Shown piece by piece: positions 54,200 to 62,586 of a DNA stretch of 64,000 nt (within the stretch, counting starts at the first letter, position 1; the number at the start of each line of letters is the position of its first letter). The notes beneath the pieces were generated by a model. That model worked only from the letters and a program-made list of their open reading frames with translations. It was not told the DNA's origin and searched no databases. Source of the DNA: Curvibacter sp. (lineage in GTDB: Bacteria > Pseudomonadota > Gammaproteobacteria > Burkholderiales > Burkholderiaceae_C); assembly GCA_004293725.1 (NCBI GenBank), contig REAW01000006.1:62001-126000 (forward strand), given 5' to 3'. Position numbers and translations under genes: made by a program.

Positions 54200-54712
54200 A
54201 TGGAAACACTTGACCGTTTTGATCTCGCCATCCTGCACGAACTGCAAAACGATGGTCGTCTGAGCAATGCCGAACTGGCCAACCGCGTAGGCCTGAGTGC
54301 AGCACCCTGCTGGCGTCGCGTGAAGGCCTTGGAGGAAAGCGGCTTTATCACGGGCTACCGCGCCGAAATCAACCGCCACAAAATGGGTTTGGGCGTGCTG
54401 GCCTTTGTGCGACTGGACGCCAACCGCAATAGCGGCGATGTGTTGAACGCACTGGAAGAAGCCATACGGCAAATTCCCGAGGTCATCAGCTGCCACTACA
54501 TCAGCGGAACCGGTACCTTCGAACTGCAGGTGGTGAGCCGCGACCTCAACACCTTCAGCCAGTTCGCGCGCGAAGTTCTGATCAATCTGCCCAATGTGAA
54601 AGACGTGCACACCAGCTTTTCGCTCGGCGAGGTGAAAGCCAGCAGCGCCTTGCCACTGGGCCATTTGCAGCCCCAGCCCACCACCGCAACCCCAACCCGG
54701 AACCGTTTATGA
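54200..54712 (+). CDS. Lrp/AsnC-family transcriptional regulator
   Basis: 170 residues. N-terminal helix-turn-helix (RFDLAILHELQNDGRLSNAEL, VGLSAAPCWRRVKALEESGFI) and C-terminal RAM domain (LGVLAFVRLDA, VISCHYISGTGTFELQVVSRDL). Such regulators respond to amino acids. It is divergent from the indolepyruvate oxidoreductase gene with 117 bases between, so it probably controls aromatic amino acid breakdown (inference). Its stop overlaps the next gene (ATGA). Confidence 0.94.
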   Translation: METLDRFDLAILHELQNDGRLSNAELANRVGLSAAPCWRRVKALEESGFITGYRAEINRHKMGLGVLAFVRLDANRNSGDVLNALEEAIRQIPEVISCHYISGTGTFELQVVSRDLNTFSQFAREVLINLPNVKDVHTSFSLGEVKASSALPLGHLQPQPTTATPTRNRL

Positions 54713-55341
54713 AACGCCGCGACACCCTGCTCTTTGCATCAATTTGGCCCCTAGCACTTGCTGTCAATGCGCAACCAGCTCTCAATTCAATAGCAAATCA
54801 AGCACCCCTGCCGTTGCGCAATCTACTGATTGAAGTGCGCCAGGTACAAGCCGACAATAGCCAGCGCAGCGGCGTTGAGCTGGGAAACCAGCCGGGCGTG
54901 CAAATGAACCAAGCGCGCAACAGCGGTACGGCCACGCAACAAGCGCTGGTGCTCAACGGCAGGCCCGTGCGCCTGGGCCTGCAGACCACCACACCCATTC
55001 GCTTGCGGCAGAGCTGGGTACGCAATGGCCAGCTAATGACGGCCGTGGGCACCGTATTGCTGGAAGCTGGTACCGGTTTCAGCGCCACGCCGCGCTGGGA
55101 CGGCGGTACGTTGTTGGAGCTGGAACTGGCGGCACAGCAGGCACTACGTTCTGGCAATGCCGTGCCGGGCGCCATGGCATCGTCCAGCGCGAGCAGCGTG
55201 CTTGCGCTGCCGCTGGACGAATGGACGACGGTGGGGGAGTCGGAGCAAAACAGCCAGTCCAGCACCAGCGGGCTGACCGGCGCGCAGCTGCAAAGTGGGC
55301 AAACGCGCACCGAAGTGCAAGTGCGCGTTTCGCTGCGCTGA
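54709..55341 (+). CDS. Exported protein of unknown function
   Basis: 210 residues. A signal peptide (TLLFASIWPLALAVNAQP) is followed by a mainly beta-like domain: LLIEVRQVQADNS, then polar Gln/Asn/Ser stretches, ALVLNGRPVRLGLQTTTPIRLRQSWVRNG, and TEVQVRVSLR at the C-terminus. No Cys and no membrane helix beyond the signal. The repeated LxVRQV / VQVRVSL ends recall secretin-associated domains, but I cannot assign it. It is coupled to the Lrp gene by an ATGA overlap, an odd pairing. Part of the code after the signal peptide overlaps a copy of the dispersed repeat. Confidence 0.7.
   Translation: MKRRDTLLFASIWPLALAVNAQPALNSIANQAPLPLRNLLIEVRQVQADNSQRSGVELGNQPGVQMNQARNSGTATQQALVLNGRPVRLGLQTTTPIRLRQSWVRNGQLMTAVGTVLLEAGTGFSATPRWDGGTLLELELAAQQALRSGNAVPGAMASSSASSVLALPLDEWTTVGESEQNSQSSTSGLTGAQLQSGQTRTEVQVRVSLR
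54768..54796 (+). repeat. Dispersed Comamonadaceae-type repeat, copy 7, inside an exported-protein gene
   Basis: TGCGCAACCAGCTCTCAATT followed by CAATAGCAA, matching the family core in the plus orientation. It encodes residues around the predicted signal cleavage site (NAQPALNSIAN). Confidence 0.45.
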
Positions 55342-55348
55342 TTTTCAG

Positions 55349-56302
55349 CTAGCGTTGCAAAACATCCGCAATGGTTGCGGCCAATTCTTCTTCCACAAAT
55401 TTGGCAATGTAGGCGTCGGCGCCCACGCTCTTGACGTGGCCTTCGTTGGTCGCCCCGGTCAGGGACGAGTGGATGATGACCGGGATTTTGCTAAATCTGG
55501 GATCCTGCTTGATGTTGCGCGTGAGCGTGAAGCCGTCCATTTCTGGCATTTCCAAGTCGGTCAACATCAACGCCACTTTGTCCTTGATCGATTTGCCTTC
55601 AGCTACCGCTGTGGCGTGAATGGACTGCAAACGCTCCCAAGCTTCTTTGCCTGTCTTGGTCATGACGTAAGGCAGGTCCATGGCCTTGAGGCCTTTTTCA
55701 ATCATCATGCGGGCTACCGCAGAGTCATCCGCCGCGAGGATGATTTGGCCTGGCTGCAGGTGAAATCTTGGGGTAGGTTTTGCCTCGTCAGACTTCACTT
55801 CTTGGGGCAAGACGTCACGCAGGATCTGCTCGACATCCAGCACTTGCGCCAAACGGGTGTTTTCGGCCGCGCCGTCCAAGCGTGCAATGCTGGTCACAAG
55901 GCCCCCGCCCGAATTTTCGGCAGAGAGCACATGCTTCCATTCCAGACGCACAATTTCATTCACTTCTTCCACGGCAAACGCTTGCGTGGTGCGGGCAAAC
56001 TCCGTTACCAGCAATATGCCCAAGCCCTTGGAAGGCTTGCAGCCCACCACCATCGGCAGGTCGATGACCGTGATCATCTGGCCACGAATATTGGCCACGC
56101 CCATCACTTGGGGGGGAGAGTTCACCATGGCAGTGATCTCGGGCATGACCAGGATTTCGCGTACCTTAAAGACGTTGATACCAAACAGCTCACGCCGCTC
56201 CGAGTTATTGGCGGCCTCGCCCAATCGAAACAAAAGCAACTCAAACATGCTGTTGGCAGCCAGGTTGGTGCGTTCATCAATGTCGCGCATTTCTTTGCTC
56301 AT
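55349..56302 (-). CDS. cheV: Chemotaxis protein CheV (CheW-receiver fusion)
   Basis: 317 residues. The CheW-like domain (about 18-165) contains FGINVFKVREILVMPEIT and GVANIRGQMITVIDLPMVVG. The receiver domain (about 187-315) has the acidic pair AADDSA (191-193), phosphorylated Asp249 (LTDLEMPEMDGF) and Lys near the C-terminus (AYIAKF). CheV couples receptors to CheA and adapts by phosphorylation. No other chemotaxis gene is adjacent. Confidence 0.95.
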   Translation of the reverse strand: MSKEMRDIDERTNLAANSMFELLLFRLGEAANNSERRELFGINVFKVREILVMPEITAMVNSPPQVMGVANIRGQMITVIDLPMVVGCKPSKGLGILLVTEFARTTQAFAVEEVNEIVRLEWKHVLSAENSGGGLVTSIARLDGAAENTRLAQVLDVEQILRDVLPQEVKSDEAKPTPRFHLQPGQIILAADDSAVARMMIEKGLKAMDLPYVMTKTGKEAWERLQSIHATAVAEGKSIKDKVALMLTDLEMPEMDGFTLTRNIKQDPRFSKIPVIIHSSLTGATNEGHVKSVGADAYIAKFVEEELAATIADVLQR

Positions 56303-56362
56303 GGGGTCCGTCCTATAGAGAGCGATAAAGTTGCTTGTGTTGCCATGGTAACGCCATATGGC

Positions 56363-57496
56363 CTATTTGGGCCAGATGGCCCACATCTGAAGTGGCTGGC
56401 GCAGGCGCCCGGCCAGATCTCCTGCCTCACTGCCCCAGCCTGCAAAGTAGTCTGCACGCACGGCGCCCGTGATGGCGCTGCCTGTATCCTGCGCCAAGAC
56501 CAGTTTTTGCAGGCTGGTTTGGGGGCCGGGCGATACCAGCCAGACCGGCGTTCCATAGGGAACACTTCCCGGGTCTACGGCAATGGAGCGGCCCGGCGTC
56601 AGCGCCACACCCTGCGCGCCACGCGGGCCAAAGACAGATTCCAGCTCGTTCAGGCTTTCTTCCTTGAAAAACACGACACGCGGATTGCTCCATAACAACT
56701 CTTGCTGTCGACCCGGGTTTTGCGCCAACCACGCCTTGATTCCGGGCCAGGAAGCATCTTTCACCAGCCCCTGGTCCAGCAACCAACGACCCACGCTGCG
56801 GTAGGGCTGCTCATTGGTGCCAGCGTAGGCCAGCCGCACCCAGCGCTGGCTGCCATCGGCCTGGGCCATGCGCACCCGCCCCGACCCCTGGATCTGGAGG
56901 ATCAGCGCATCCACCGGGTCCGCCATGTAGGCAATCGCACGCCCTTTGAGCACGGCCTGGGCTTCTGGCAAGGTGTCCATCTCTTGCCGGCTAAACCAAG
57001 GTTTGCGCTGGGCCAAACCTGGGGGTGGCCCATACAGCGGCACCATAAACCCGGGCGCAGGCACGCGGCTCGCCTCAATGATTGGCTCAAAGTAGCTGGT
57101 CAAAAGCCCCGTTGACTCGCCCGATGCCGACGCGATGCGGTAGGCCTGCAAGCGCGACTCTATCCAGGCCAGTTGCTCTTGGGCGTTGCCAATACTGAGT
57201 CGGCGCACCTCGGGGCACAAGGCAGACCAGGGCGGGAGCGGTTTCTCACAACTCTTGAGCCAGGCGTTCCAGGCTTCAAACAGGTTGTCGCCCCCCCAGC
57301 CGGGCAGTTCGGACCATGGCACGGGCACCCAGGTGCTACGCGTCTGTGTCAGTGCCCCTTCCGGCGCGGCGGCGGTTGTCGTGCGAACGGGGGCAGAAGC
57401 CGGACTTTCTGCAGGGGCGTATACGGGCACTGTGCCGCAGCCCGCCAGCGTTCCTACAATCGCCAGCATTGCTACGACCATGCCATAACGCCCCAT
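56363..57496 (-). CDS. mltA: Membrane-bound lytic murein transglycosylase A (lipoprotein)
   Basis: 377 residues from the ATG at 57496. Lipobox LAGC with Cys20 after a short hydrophobic stretch. MltA domain: TSYFEPIIEASR, AVLKGRAIAYMADPVDALILQIQGSGRVRM, then the 3D domain with AVDPGSVPYGTPVWL and AQDTGSAITGAVRADYFAGWGSEAGDLAGRL, including the conserved Asp residues. It cuts the glycan strand to anhydromuropeptides at the outer membrane. Its start codon overlaps that of a small divergent gene (CATG). Confidence 0.95.
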   Translation of the reverse strand: MGRYGMVVAMLAIVGTLAGCGTVPVYAPAESPASAPVRTTTAAAPEGALTQTRSTWVPVPWSELPGWGGDNLFEAWNAWLKSCEKPLPPWSALCPEVRRLSIGNAQEQLAWIESRLQAYRIASASGESTGLLTSYFEPIIEASRVPAPGFMVPLYGPPPGLAQRKPWFSRQEMDTLPEAQAVLKGRAIAYMADPVDALILQIQGSGRVRMAQADGSQRWVRLAYAGTNEQPYRSVGRWLLDQGLVKDASWPGIKAWLAQNPGRQQELLWSNPRVVFFKEESLNELESVFGPRGAQGVALTPGRSIAVDPGSVPYGTPVWLVSPGPQTSLQKLVLAQDTGSAITGAVRADYFAGWGSEAGDLAGRLRQPLQMWAIWPK

Positions 57497-57635
57497 GACA
57501 CTGCTGCTGCTTGAAGCCTTAGGCGCTGGACTGATATTTGTTGCCATTGTTTGGTGGACCATGTTTTCCGGACGCAACCGGGGCGAGCTTCCGCCCCAGG
57601 ACAGCGATGTCAAGACGCCCCCCAAAGAGGATTGA
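57495..57635 (+). CDS. Small single-pass membrane protein, 46 residues
   Basis: ATG at 57495, within two bases of the mltA start on the other strand; stop TGA at 57633-57635. Translation begins MTLLLLEALGAGLIFVAIVW, a clear membrane helix, then WTMFSGRNRGE and an acidic/Pro-rich tail ending in KTPPKED. The helix followed by a positive then charged cytoplasmic tail is protein-like, not random. I recall similar short proteins beside mltA in relatives, but no function. No clear ribosome site. It could also be chance, given its length. Confidence 0.55.
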   Translation: MTLLLLEALGAGLIFVAIVWWTMFSGRNRGELPPQDSDVKTPPKED

Positions 57636-57671
57636 TTTGTATGCCTTTTGTGGCTCCAGGCCATGCCAGTA

Positions 57672-57704
57672 TTGCGCGATAAGCTCCGTTTTTTATAGCA
57701 CTCA
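57672..57704 (-). repeat. Dispersed Comamonadaceae-type repeat, copy 8
   Basis: On the minus strand it starts at the stop of the nitrilase-family gene: TGA, then GTGCTATAAAAAACGGAGCT and TATCGCGCAATACTGG. The relation to the stop codon is the same as in copies 1, 2 and 6. Confidence 0.55.
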
Positions 57705-58520
57705 TGCCAACACCCGATGCTGCAAGGAAGGCAGTTGGCTGCGCACCTGCTGCAAACGGCCTACTTCGCATTCGGCCAGCACCACGCCCGCCCCTTGCGC
57801 TTGCTGGGCCAGCACCTGGCCCCAAGGGTCTGCCACCAGCGACTGGCCCCAGGTGCGCCGCCCACTGGGGTGCATCCCGCCTTGGGCGGCTGCAATTAGA
57901 AACGACAGGTTCTCAATGGCGCGCGCGCGCAACAGAACCTCCCAGTGCGCTTGGCCCGTCACATGGGTGAACGCGCTGGGGGCCACAATCAAATCCACAC
58001 CCTGCGCGGCATAGCTGCGGTAAAGCTCAGGAAACCGCATGTCGTAACAGACACTCATGCCGACGCGCCAAGTGTGGCCGTCGCGTGAAGGCAGCGCAAA
58101 AACCGTGGGGCTGCTGCCGCGCTCCAACACGCGTGACTCGTCGTAACTCTCACTCCCGTTGTCAAAACGGAACAGGTGAATCTTGTCGTACCGCGCCACA
58201 CACGCACCCAGCGGGTTGTAGGCCAGCGAACTGTTGAACACCCGGTCCTTCTGGTCAGCCGTCAACGGCAAGGTGCCAGCCACAATCCACAGGCCCAAGC
58301 GGCGCGCCGTGGCGGCCAAAAAATCTTGAATGGGGCCACTCCCGAATGGCTCCTGAATCGCGAGTTTGTCCGCATCACGTTGGCCTATCAGGCAAAAATA
58401 CTCGGGCAACACGGCCAGCTCAGCGCCGGCTTGTGCGGCCTGTTCGAGCAGGGTCTGGGCTTGTTGCAAATTATCTGACAGTTGGTCCGTAGACACCATC
58501 TGGAGGGCGGCGACATGCAT
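57702..58520 (-). CDS. Nitrilase-superfamily carbon-nitrogen hydrolase
   Basis: 272 residues. Catalytic triad Glu40 (LPEYF), Lys113 (YDKIHLF) and Cys158 (VCYDMRFPEL) are intact. The fold matches the NIT1/deaminated-glutathione amidase-like branch found next to yhdP in betaproteobacteria. The likely reaction is amide hydrolysis of a damaged metabolite such as deaminated glutathione, inferred from family. It follows yhdP by about 20 bases on the same strand. Confidence 0.9.
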   Translation of the reverse strand: MHVAALQMVSTDQLSDNLQQAQTLLEQAAQAGAELAVLPEYFCLIGQRDADKLAIQEPFGSGPIQDFLAATARRLGLWIVAGTLPLTADQKDRVFNSSLAYNPLGACVARYDKIHLFRFDNGSESYDESRVLERGSSPTVFALPSRDGHTWRVGMSVCYDMRFPELYRSYAAQGVDLIVAPSAFTHVTGQAHWEVLLRARAIENLSFLIAAAQGGMHPSGRRTWGQSLVADPWGQVLAQQAQGAGVVLAECEVGRLQQVRSQLPSLQHRVLA

Positions 58521-58539
58521 GGCTATTGCTCCTGAAACG

Positions 58540-61500
58540 TTAGCGGCGTTCGACTTTGGTTACGCGCGGGTCCACCCACGAACCATCGATCGTAAATTCC
58601 TGGGTGGCCGCGCTAATGAGGGGGCCCCGCAAAATGAGCTGGGCCAAGAAGGTACTCAACGCCACCACGGGGTTGATGGCAGCCGCAATCAACGAGGCAC
58701 TCCCGGCATTGATCTCTGGCACCACCACCACCCGCAGGTTTTGGGTTTCCTTCGCAATGTCGGCCTGGCCATCCATCAAAACGGCCGCATTGACACCTTT
58801 CATCTGCAGATTGGTGGTGCGCGCCACGCCTTGTTCAATGGCAATGTCCCCGCGGAAATAGTCAAAGGAAAAGCCTTCGCTGAACACGTCACGAAAGTCC
58901 AGTGTCAGGCGACGCGGCAGGGATTGCAGACTCAACACCCCCAACAACTTGGCAATGCCGGGCTCTGCCTTGAGGAATTGCCCAGACTCCACGTTGACAT
59001 TGAAGTTGCCCCCCATGCTGGGGTAGTCCACGGTTATCGGGGACCCCAACCAAGCCACCTGACCCTCGACCTTGCCCTTGCCTTTGCGCACGACTCCGGG
59101 CATGCCGAACCGTGTAAGCAATTCGCCCGAATCGTTGATATCGAGCTTGAAGTTAAGCACCGTACGCCGGCGCTCTTTCAGGCTACGGCCTGCAGTTGCA
59201 CCCCCAAGGTTGGCCCAGTTGCCGCTCGCGGTAAGGGAAGCCTCCGGTGTTTGAATGTTGAAGCGACTCAAGCGCCATTCGCGCGCGCCAGCCGTTCCCA
59301 GATTCACGGCCTCCAGGTCCAATCGGCCCAGCTTTTTCCCGCGCAACTCAAAGTCTTCCACTTCAATGTCCAGCGCCGGAATCGTGGCTGGCTGCTCGTC
59401 CAGCAGGGTTTCCACATCTTGCGCAGTGCTTTGCCCCACAGCCAGGCGGGCCAGGCGGGCGTACACGCGCCCTGGGTTCGCCGCAGTCGGCTGGCGGTAC
59501 TCCAAGTAGCCGTTGAGTTCGTTGGCATCCAAGTTGGCACGCCAGACCAGTCCGTCGCGCCCACCGCCGAGTACCAGGTTGTTGAGCTTGCGCCCGGCGA
59601 CCGTAAGCTCCCTGGTGCGCACTGCCAATACCGTAGGCAAGTAGCCCATTGCCACGCCAGCGCCTGAACTTCCCAAAGTGTCCACGGGCAGCCCCTCACC
59701 GGCCATACGATCCAACACATCACTCCAGGCATCGGCATCCAAAACTGCCAAATTGGCGTTGGCCACTACGCCTTCATCCGGCAAAGGAGCAGACTCGTCA
59801 TCGGCCAGTCCCAGCGCAATCGCGCCACGCACCACGCGCGGCTGCGCAGCCGAGACATCCCTTACATAGACAGCCGAGGCGACCCGCCCTACCTCCAGGC
59901 GCAACTGCTCCAGCGCACGGATGGGTGCCGCCCCCGAGGCTGGACGCAACATGGTGCTGTCCAGCCGCAAGGGCAAAGCCGCTTCGGCTGGCTTGGCAAA
60001 TGGCGCTGGCAGGGTCAGGGCCATCCCCACCAAGCTGGAGTTGATCTGCCATTCCAGTGCGCCAGCACGCAGGCCCAACGCCACGCTATAAGGGGTAGCT
60101 CCCCGCATGTCGTCCGCCAGGCGGGCCAACGGGCCCAATTCTTTGGCTTGGCGCAACCCTTCGGCAGTAGCCGTGCCCTGCAGGCGCAGGATTGCAGGTA
60201 CAACGGCTCGCACAGAGGCGGCGGCGCTGGCCGGCGCGGCAGTTGCCAAACTCAAGCCCCCGTCGATACGGACATCGCCGCCCAGCGCGCGCGCGCTGCC
60301 ATTGCTGACAGTGAAGCCCGTCTCGGTAAACGCCACACTACCCCGCGCCCGTAGCAGACGAGGTAAGTCGTTCGAGATTTGCAGGTCATTGCCTGGCAAT
60401 ACGATGGAGCCGGCCACTGTGGCTCGCTCCACATCGGCAATCGGAAACCCAAGCTTGAGCTTGTAGTCAGCAGGCCCCGTGGCGCTTGCATTCACCAGCA
60501 CGTTGTCCAGCAACTCCCCCAGGGGCGAACGATTGACAACTCCCAGCAGATCGGGCAAGGGCCCTTTGGCTTCCGCTGTGACGAGCAATTGCGCACTGTC
60601 GTAGAGGTTGGTCATTTGCGCGTCTAACTTGCCCAACTGGATAGCGGTGCCCGCAAGAACTCCCCGATCGACCTTGGCCCGTAAGGTCGCATGTTCAATG
60701 ACCAGTTCCCCATAGAGTTGTTGCAGGGAGGGCCAAGGCAGACTGTCCTTGGGCAACAGATAAGCAGGCACGTAAGCGAGGGTGGCGTTTTGAACGTTGG
60801 CCGAGATGCGGAAATCGCCTTGCTTGGCATCCGAAAATGGAAACCGTGCCAGATCGCCGTTGAGCTTGAACTTCACCCCTGTGGCGGTACCGGCCAGGAC
60901 CGCACTGTGTAGATAGTCTCGCACCTCTTGGTCAATATCCAGCGGCAAATAGCGGTGCACCCGGGTGCCCTCTGCGCGGCCCAGGCTGCCTTGCAATTCC
61001 ATGACACCGGGGCCGTTGGGTGCCGACTGCCATTTGAATTGCAGCTCTCCTTGGGCATCGGCATTGGCAAACTTGACATTGCTGCCCGACACCATCAAGG
61101 CCTCGCCCTGCCGCTGCCAGGCTACATCGGCCCGCATCTGCTCAAAAAACACAGGCCCACCTTCCAAAATTCCGTTGGCATCCAAGGTCCCTTTGTCCAG
61201 GGAGAGTTGGACCTTGCCACCGGCCTGGTTCAGGTCAAAGTCCACGTCGAGGCCTTCAAAACCGGGTCTTGCCGCCGCGTTATCGGACTGCGCCGGGATG
61301 CTGAGTTGGCTGATGCGCCCTTTGAGTGCATAGTTTTGCGGCCGCTCCAGAGCGCCACGCCAATTGCCATCCACTTGCTCCACCAGCCCACGTGCACCCC
61401 AACGTTTCAGTTCGGCGTGCAACGCATCCCCCAATGGCAAGCGCTGCGCAATGTCGCCCATTGCGGCCAAATCCAGACGATCGGCGACGATTTCACCACG

Positions 61501-62571
61501 GGCGGGAGTGGGGCCTTCAGCGTCAAATCGGCGCAACCGAACATTGCCACCAGGCCAACGAAGGCCATCGTCAGTTTCAAACTGCAAGGCTTCGGTAAAA
61601 AACTCGGAACCGCCCTCCAAACGCAGCGCCCCGACCCGGCCTGACACGGTGCGCAGGGCCAGCGCCGGAAGTTTTTCTCCGGCGGTCAGCTGCACCCCGG
61701 CCATTTGCACATCGGCAGTGGCGCCAGTGGCCAGCCCCTTTTTGACATCCACCCAAGCCCGCATGGCCCCTTTACCTTGCGCCAGGTCCACGCCCAGATC
61801 CACATAACGACGCAAAAACGCCAAGTCCACTTGTGGAAAACTGGCGTAGAGCTGGCCATCCCAGCTGCGCCAATGGCCAGAACTGCGCGACAGAAGGGGC
61901 TGGCGAAACTTGCCTGACAGGGTAAAACTCTCCCCCCCCGCTTCGGGCGCTTGGGCATCGAGCCTAAGCGCATGCGTCCGCAAGCCGTTGCGCAACACCA
62001 GGTTGACCTTTTCCAGTGCCAGCACAGGCGCGCCACGCAGATCATCGATCCACTGCACGGTGCCGTCCACGATGGCCAACTCGGACTGCGCAAACAGCCA
62101 GTCAAGGGCAGGGCTGTCTTCACTGCTTCCCTCCGGTAGCGGCATACCCGCAATCCACAACCGGCCATCGGCCGTGCGGCGGATAGCCAGGACCGGCTTG
62201 GCAATGTAGAGCTGCTCCACCCCCATGCGCAAAAGAGAGTGGGGTGAAAGTGCGGCCTGGATGGATGGCAACACCAAGGCATCGCGACCCTGCAGGTCCA
62301 GCAAGCGCACTTGGGTCAGTTCAATGGAGGGAATCAGGCCATTGGAAATGGCGGCAATACCGCCGATCTGCACCGGGATTCCCAGTACGGCAGAGGCCCG
62401 TTGTTCCAGCCATGGGCGAAGTTCGCCGATTCGGGGCACAATCCAAAAATGCAGCCCCGCCCAAGTCAAGCCCATTACCAACCAAGCAGCTAACAACAAG
62501 CGTAGCGCCCACTTTGCAGTCATAGCAGACGCTTTGAGCCAGAGCGAGGGAGCGGGTGTCAAATCATTCAT
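58540..62571 (-). CDS. yhdP: AsmA-like envelope protein YhdP
   Basis: 1343 residues. One N-terminal membrane helix (about 20-45), then a very long beta-rich body typical of the TIGR02099/DUF3971 family: LDLQGRDALVLPSIQAALSPHSLLRMGV near the start and, at the end, LGVLSLQSLPRRLTLDFRDVFSEGFSFDYFRGDIAIEQG and AAAINPVVALSTFLAQLILRGPL. In E. coli, YhdP with TamB and YdbH bridges inner and outer membrane to move phospholipid. It heads the yhdP-nitrilase operon and is divergent from glnE with only 15 bases between start codons. Confidence 0.94.
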   Translation of the reverse strand: MNDLTPAPSLWLKASAMTAKWALRLLLAAWLVMGLTWAGLHFWIVPRIGELRPWLEQRASAVLGIPVQIGGIAAISNGLIPSIELTQVRLLDLQGRDALVLPSIQAALSPHSLLRMGVEQLYIAKPVLAIRRTADGRLWIAGMPLPEGSSEDSPALDWLFAQSELAIVDGTVQWIDDLRGAPVLALEKVNLVLRNGLRTHALRLDAQAPEAGGESFTLSGKFRQPLLSRSSGHWRSWDGQLYASFPQVDLAFLRRYVDLGVDLAQGKGAMRAWVDVKKGLATGATADVQMAGVQLTAGEKLPALALRTVSGRVGALRLEGGSEFFTEALQFETDDGLRWPGGNVRLRRFDAEGPTPARGEIVADRLDLAAMGDIAQRLPLGDALHAELKRWGARGLVEQVDGNWRGALERPQNYALKGRISQLSIPAQSDNAAARPGFEGLDVDFDLNQAGGKVQLSLDKGTLDANGILEGGPVFFEQMRADVAWQRQGEALMVSGSNVKFANADAQGELQFKWQSAPNGPGVMELQGSLGRAEGTRVHRYLPLDIDQEVRDYLHSAVLAGTATGVKFKLNGDLARFPFSDAKQGDFRISANVQNATLAYVPAYLLPKDSLPWPSLQQLYGELVIEHATLRAKVDRGVLAGTAIQLGKLDAQMTNLYDSAQLLVTAEAKGPLPDLLGVVNRSPLGELLDNVLVNASATGPADYKLKLGFPIADVERATVAGSIVLPGNDLQISNDLPRLLRARGSVAFTETGFTVSNGSARALGGDVRIDGGLSLATAAPASAAASVRAVVPAILRLQGTATAEGLRQAKELGPLARLADDMRGATPYSVALGLRAGALEWQINSSLVGMALTLPAPFAKPAEAALPLRLDSTMLRPASGAAPIRALEQLRLEVGRVASAVYVRDVSAAQPRVVRGAIALGLADDESAPLPDEGVVANANLAVLDADAWSDVLDRMAGEGLPVDTLGSSGAGVAMGYLPTVLAVRTRELTVAGRKLNNLVLGGGRDGLVWRANLDANELNGYLEYRQPTAANPGRVYARLARLAVGQSTAQDVETLLDEQPATIPALDIEVEDFELRGKKLGRLDLEAVNLGTAGAREWRLSRFNIQTPEASLTASGNWANLGGATAGRSLKERRRTVLNFKLDINDSGELLTRFGMPGVVRKGKGKVEGQVAWLGSPITVDYPSMGGNFNVNVESGQFLKAEPGIAKLLGVLSLQSLPRRLTLDFRDVFSEGFSFDYFRGDIAIEQGVARTTNLQMKGVNAAVLMDGQADIAKETQNLRVVVVPEINAGSASLIAAAINPVVALSTFLAQLILRGPLISAATQEFTIDGSWVDPRVTKVERR

Positions 62572-62586
62572 CGTGCTATCGGGACT

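Noticed and set aside
54083-54664. 194-residue N-terminal extension of the indolepyruvate oxidoreductase
   Set aside because: It would run antisense through the Lrp gene and has shadow composition; the ATG at 54082 gives the normal start.
55295-56695. 466-codon open frame on the plus strand opposite cheV and the end of mltA
   Set aside because: Antisense to the two verified genes; no signal, motif or ribosome site.
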